Assembly (NCBI GenBank): GCA_900539195.1
Contig: UQBC01000037.1
Location: forward strand, 1 to 24,884
Direction: 5' to 3'
Source: an uncultured Oscillospiraceae bacterium
GTDB taxonomy: Bacteria; Bacillota; Clostridia; Oscillospirales; Ruminococcaceae
Length of the DNA stretch: 24,884 nt
A model generated the notes under the pieces. The model worked only from the letters and a program-made list of their open reading frames with translations. It did not search any database and was not told the origin of the DNA. A program made the translations under genes and the position numbers. Of the stretch, positions 22,216-24,884 are shown in pieces. Within the stretch, counting starts at the first letter, position 1. The number at the start of each line of letters is the position of its first letter.

Positions 22216-22380
22216 TTACTTGTTATCCTTATCGGGCTTGCCGTGAGTAAACGGCTTGTGAAATTCCAGTCCTGTGCTTGATAGGTCATCGGTGCGCTTG
22301 ACGTTTCCGTCATTTCTTACAAGAGATGTTTTCGGGTCAACCGTACTCTTCTTGCCCTGAGATAAAGTACCGTGTTTCAT
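22216..22380 (-). CDS. Small hydrophilic protein (54 residues) downstream of gdhA
   Basis: The protein begins MKHGTLSQGKKSTVDPKTSL and ends FTHGKPDKDNK. It is highly charged, rich in Lys, Asp, Ser, Thr and Gly, has no hydrophobic stretch, and is probably disordered. No family is recognised. The evidence for a real gene is a near-perfect ribosome site (AAGGAGGG, six bases before the ATG), a position 43 bases after the gdhA stop on the same strand, and a good terminator immediately after its own stop. The ribosome site can pair with CTCC a few bases upstream (CTCC-CTTAAA-GGAG), which might tune translation. It is probably co-transcribed with gdhA. Confidence 0.75.
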   Translation of the reverse strand: MKHGTLSQGKKSTVDPKTSLVRNDGNVKRTDDLSSTGLEFHKPFTHGKPDKDNK

Positions 22381-22423
22381 ATAAAGCCCTCCTTTAAGGG
22401 AGTAGTTTTAGCGAAATCGGATA

Positions 22424-23776
22424 TTATACACAACCCTGAGCCTTCATAGCTTCAGCAACCTTTAAGAAGCCTGCTATGTTAGCGCCTGCCATGTAGTTGC
22501 CCTCTAAGCCGTATTCCTTAGCGGCTGTGTCGCACTGCTTGAAGATTTCCTTCATAATGTCGTGGAGCTTAGCGTCAACTTCTTCAAATGTCCAGCTGTA
22601 ACGCATTGAGTTCTGGCTCATTTCAAGACCTGATGTAGCAACACCGCCGGCATTAGCAGCCTTTGCAGGACCGTAAAGAAGACCGTTTGAAAGGTAAACT
22701 TCAATAGCATCGGGAGTTGAAGGCATATTAGCTCCTTCGGCAACTGCGAAGCAACCGTTGTTTACGAGAGCCTGAGCAGACTCGCCGTTGATTTCGTTCT
22801 GTGTAGCGCAGGGGAGTGCTATGTCGCACTTGATTGTCCAGATACCTGAGCAACCCTCTGTGTATGTAACGTTCTTGTGTGATGTTCTGTTAACGTATTC
22901 CTTGATACGCTTTCTCTCAACTTCCTTGATCTGCTTTACAACATCAAGCTCGATACCGTCGGGATCGTGGATGTAGCCGTTTGAGTCAGAAAGTGCAACT
23001 ACCTTAGCGCCGTACTGTGTAGCCTTTTCTGTAGCGTAGATAGCAACGTTACCTGAACCTGAGATAACAACTGTCTTGCCGTCGAAGCTCTTGCCGTTAG
23101 CCTTGAGCATTTCGTTTGTGAAGTAGCAAAGACCATAGCCTGTAGCTTCTGTTCTTGCAAGTGAACCGCCGAATGTTAAGCCCTTACCTGTGAGAACGCC
23201 TGAGAATTCGTTTCTGATTCTCTTGTACTGACCGAACATATAACCGATCTCACGTCCGCCTGTACCGATGTCGCCTGCGGGAACATCGCAGTCAGGACCT
23301 ATATGTCTGCAAAGCTCTGTCATAAAGCTCTGGCAGAAACGCATAATCTCTCCGTCGCTCTTGCCCTTGGGGTCAAAGTCAGAACCGCCCTTACCGCCGC
23401 CCATAGGCAGTGTTGTAAGGCTGTTCTTGAAGATCTGCTCAAAGCCGAGGAACTTGATGATACCGAGATATACGGAGGGGTGAAGTCTGATACCGCCCTT
23501 GTAAGGTCCGATAGCTGAGTTGAACTGAATTCTGAAACCTCTGTTGACCTGTGTCTTGCCATTGTCGTCTACCCAGGGTACACGGAACATGATCTGTCTT
23601 TCAGGCTCAACGATTCTCTCAAATACGCCTGCGTCAACGAGATCCTGTCTCTTTTCAACTACGGGCTGAAGGCTCTCGAAAACTTCTGTTACTGCCTGAA
23701 TGAATTCGGGCTCGCCTGCATTTCTTTTCTTAACTGTTTCAAGCAGGTCGATAAGATACTGATTTTTTAACGCCAT
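22424..23776 (-). CDS. gdhA: NADP-type glutamate dehydrogenase
   Basis: A 450-residue cytoplasmic enzyme of the hexameric GdhA family (about 445-450 residues). It aminates 2-oxoglutarate with ammonium, using NADPH as reductant, to give glutamate, a main route of ammonia assimilation in gut bacteria. Seen: GPYKGGIRLHPSV (90-102; Lys93 binds substrate), the catalytic Lys129 in LPMGGGKGGSDFDPKGKSD, Asp169 in DVPAGDIGTGGREIG, and a Rossmann fold starting VVISGSGNVAIYA (236-248). SDSNG (263-267) follows, a form common in NADP-dependent members, though cofactor choice is inferred. The ATG has AGGAGGA seven bases upstream. The long leader (about 165 bases) holds two small hairpins. The 54-codon gene follows. 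Confidence 0.96.
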   Translation of the reverse strand: MALKNQYLIDLLETVKKRNAGEPEFIQAVTEVFESLQPVVEKRQDLVDAGVFERIVEPERQIMFRVPWVDDNGKTQVNRGFRIQFNSAIGPYKGGIRLHPSVYLGIIKFLGFEQIFKNSLTTLPMGGGKGGSDFDPKGKSDGEIMRFCQSFMTELCRHIGPDCDVPAGDIGTGGREIGYMFGQYKRIRNEFSGVLTGKGLTFGGSLARTEATGYGLCYFTNEMLKANGKSFDGKTVVISGSGNVAIYATEKATQYGAKVVALSDSNGYIHDPDGIELDVVKQIKEVERKRIKEYVNRTSHKNVTYTEGCSGIWTIKCDIALPCATQNEINGESAQALVNNGCFAVAEGANMPSTPDAIEVYLSNGLLYGPAKAANAGGVATSGLEMSQNSMRYSWTFEEVDAKLHDIMKEIFKQCDTAAKEYGLEGNYMAGANIAGFLKVAEAMKAQGCV

Positions 23777-23942
23777 TGTTAAATCCTCCTGAATATTTTC
23801 GGCTCAAGTGCGATATACCGCATTTTTACGGATAAGCCCGGTTTTTCTGCGTTTTTCAGAAAGTAATTTGTGAGAAAACCGACTCTATCGGTAAGTTTTA
23901 GTACATTCTTATGAACTAAAGCCGTAAGTGTTTTTTAACTGC
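23777..23942 (-). other. Leader of the gdhA transcript
   Basis: About 165 untranslated bases between the predicted start and the gdhA ATG. It contains TTTAGT/ACTAAA (23897-23920) and ACCGA/TCGGT (23878-23892); on the minus strand the second is followed by TTTTC. No known riboswitch class is recognised. Confidence 0.4.
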
Positions 23943-23949
23943 AAGAAAA

Positions 23950-23978
23950 AGTATATCACATATACGCAAAATTTGCAA
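23950..23978 (-). promoter_or_regulatory. Extended -10 promoter of gdhA
   Basis: Minus strand: -35 TTGCAA (23978-23973), 17 bases, -10 TATACT (23955-23950) with TG one base before it. Confidence 0.75.
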
Positions 23979-24120
23979 TAGTTTTTTTAAAATTTTCATA
24001 AAAAAGTTTAAAAAACTCAAAAAAGCACAATAATGACCTGTTTCACCGCATATTTACGCAAGTTTTGATTTATGTTATTGCAAAATGCAGGAATTTTTTA
24101 CAATGTACTTGCAAATAAGC

Positions 24121-24149
24121 TTGCAAAAATATCGGTTTTATAGTAAAAT
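24121..24149 (+). promoter_or_regulatory. Promoter of smpB
   Basis: -35 TTGCAA (24121-24126), 17 bases, -10 TAAAAT (24144-24149). Start predicted near 24156, giving a leader of about 90 bases. The AT-rich stretch between this and the gdhA promoter (23979-24120) holds nothing else recognisable. Confidence 0.65.
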
Positions 24150-24245
24150 AATATCTATACCTTATTTATGACAGCGAATACCGGTGTACTGTTCGATCGA
24201 GAATTAAACGGTTTATACCTTATATATAAGAAAAGAGGGATTATA

Positions 24246-24710
24246 GTGGAAAAAACAGCACTTAAAACAATAGCGGACAACAGAAAGGCACGTCACGATT
24301 ATTTTGTACTTGAAAGTTACGAGGCAGGAATAGAGCTGACAGGAACCGAAGTAAAATCAATCCGTGAGGGCGGACTAAATCTTAAAGACAGCTGGATTTC
24401 AATAGATGATGGCGAGGCATATATAAAGCAGATGCACATATCGCCATACGAAAAGGGTAACATTTTCAATAAAGATCCCTTGAGAACCAGAAAGCTCCTT
24501 ATGCACAAGCGGGAGATAATGAAATTGCTCGGACAGGTAAAACAGGACGGTCTGACGCTTATACCGATCTCGGTTTATTTTAAAGGAAGCAGAGTAAAGG
24601 TGCAGGTCGGACTTTGCAAAGGTAAAAAACTCCACGATAAACGTGACGCTATGGCTCAGCGTGACGCAAAGCGCACCATCGACCGTGAGCTGAAAATGCG
24701 TAACAGATAA
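24246..24710 (+). CDS. smpB: SsrA-binding protein SmpB
   Basis: A 154-residue OB-fold protein that binds tmRNA and takes it to stalled ribosomes in trans-translation. Family landmarks: KTIADNRKARHDYFVLESYE (from about residue 6), AGIELTGTEVKSIREGGLNLKDSW, GNIFNKDPLRTRKLLMHK, LTLIPISVYFKGSRVKVQVG, GLCKGKKLHDKR and a basic C-terminal tail ending KMRNR that enters the mRNA channel. The start is the GTG at 24246, with GAGGGA five bases upstream, which gives the usual length. A 26-codon extension to the ATG at 24168 is open but lacks a ribosome site and is absent from known SmpB. The tmRNA gene itself is not seen in the window. Confidence 0.96.
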   Translation: MEKTALKTIADNRKARHDYFVLESYEAGIELTGTEVKSIREGGLNLKDSWISIDDGEAYIKQMHISPYEKGNIFNKDPLRTRKLLMHKREIMKLLGQVKQDGLTLIPISVYFKGSRVKVQVGLCKGKKLHDKRDAMAQRDAKRTIDRELKMRNR

Positions 24711-24766
24711 TCTTAAAATGGTTTGCCGGCTTTTTGAAGTTTTTTCAGAAAAATTTCAAAAAGTGC

Positions 24767-24795
24767 TTGACAAACCTTTTTTGATTTGATATAAT
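24767..24795 (+). promoter_or_regulatory. Consensus promoter of the tRNA-Leu gene
   Basis: TTGACA (24767-24772), 17 bases, TATAAT (24790-24795): a perfect sigma-A promoter ending 15 bases before the tRNA, as expected for a highly expressed stable RNA. Confidence 0.9.
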
Positions 24796-24810
24796 AGATT
24801 ATGCTGATTT

Positions 24811-24884
24811 GCGGGGATGCTGGAATCGGCAGACAGGCAAGCTTGAGGTGCTTGTGTCAGTATTGGCGTGTGGGTTCAAGTCCC
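24811..24884 (+). tRNA. tRNA-Leu (anticodon GAG), 3' end beyond the window
   Basis: A class II tRNA. The acceptor strand GCGGGGA is followed by a leucine-type D arm (CTGGAATCGGCAGAC), the anticodon arm CAAGC-TTGAGGT-GCTTG with anticodon GAG, a long variable arm (TGTCAGTATTGGCG) and the T arm GTGGGTTCAAGTCCC, where the window ends. The closing acceptor strand is missing only because of the cut. It reads the CUC and CUU leucine codons. Confidence 0.95.

Noticed and set aside
24168..24245. N-terminal extension of SmpB from the ATG at 24168
   Set aside because: No ribosome site, and the GTG at 24246 has a good one and gives the normal SmpB length.
24730..24765. A/T-rich inverted repeat after smpB as a terminator
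   Set aside because: The arms are mostly A and T and no T run follows on the plus strand; it merges into the tRNA promoter.
1..24884. CRISPR array, prophage or intact transposase
   Set aside because: No regularly spaced direct repeats, phage structural genes or transposase coding regions were seen on either strand.

Overview
The window looks like a low-to-moderate GC Gram-positive gut or rumen Firmicute, most likely an Oscillospiraceae/Ruminococcus-type genome. This rests on strong AGGAGG-type ribosome binding sites, near-consensus sigma-A promoters, an AgrC/LytTR-type two-component system and a set of hemicellulose-degrading enzymes. The species is inferred, not shown. Bases 1-41 are not genomic: they match an 8-base Nextera index followed by the Nextera Read 1 adapter, so the true sequence begins at base 42.

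Left part (42-3824, minus strand): an AgrA-like LytTR response regulator and an AgrC-like GHKL sensor kinase form one operon ending in a clear terminator. Downstream, with its own promoter, lies an ABC ATPase plus FtsX/MacB-type permease pair, the permease being cut by the contig end. A pair of LytTR-type direct repeats just upstream of the ABC promoter suggests that the regulator controls the exporter. Divergent from the regulator is a very short plus-strand unit (3954-4131): promoter, a 12- or 32-codon ORF and a strong terminator whose 85-bp sequence recurs at 14489-14573.

Carbohydrate region (4242-13886): a cytoplasmic clan GH-A-like hydrolase, then a three-gene minus-strand operon of GH43 enzymes (one cytoplasmic GH43-CBM6, its lipoprotein paralogue, and a second lipoprotein GH43 of the xylosidase/arabinofuranosidase type). 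Opposite to the operon is an unusual regulator that joins a LacI-type sugar sensor, a degenerate GGDEF domain and a C-terminal AraC DNA-binding domain. Together they look like an arabinoxylan-oligosaccharide utilisation locus. The operon leader carries an 18-bp inverted repeat.

A decayed intergenic stretch (13887-15000) holds a frameshifted Xre-type regulator remnant, the second copy of the terminator repeat and other hairpins. Then come a small orphan protein gene, a divergent deoxyxylulose-phosphate-synthase-like gene behind a MerR-type 19-bp-spacer promoter, a membrane-anchored Big_2/NlpC-P60-like cell-wall enzyme behind a WalR-like box, and a cytoplasmic GH2 hydrolase behind a cre-like operator.

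Right end (21956-24884): a GC-rich hairpin repeat, a 54-codon gene that follows gdhA, gdhA (NADP-type glutamate dehydrogenase), smpB, and a tRNA-Leu(GAG) cut by the window end.
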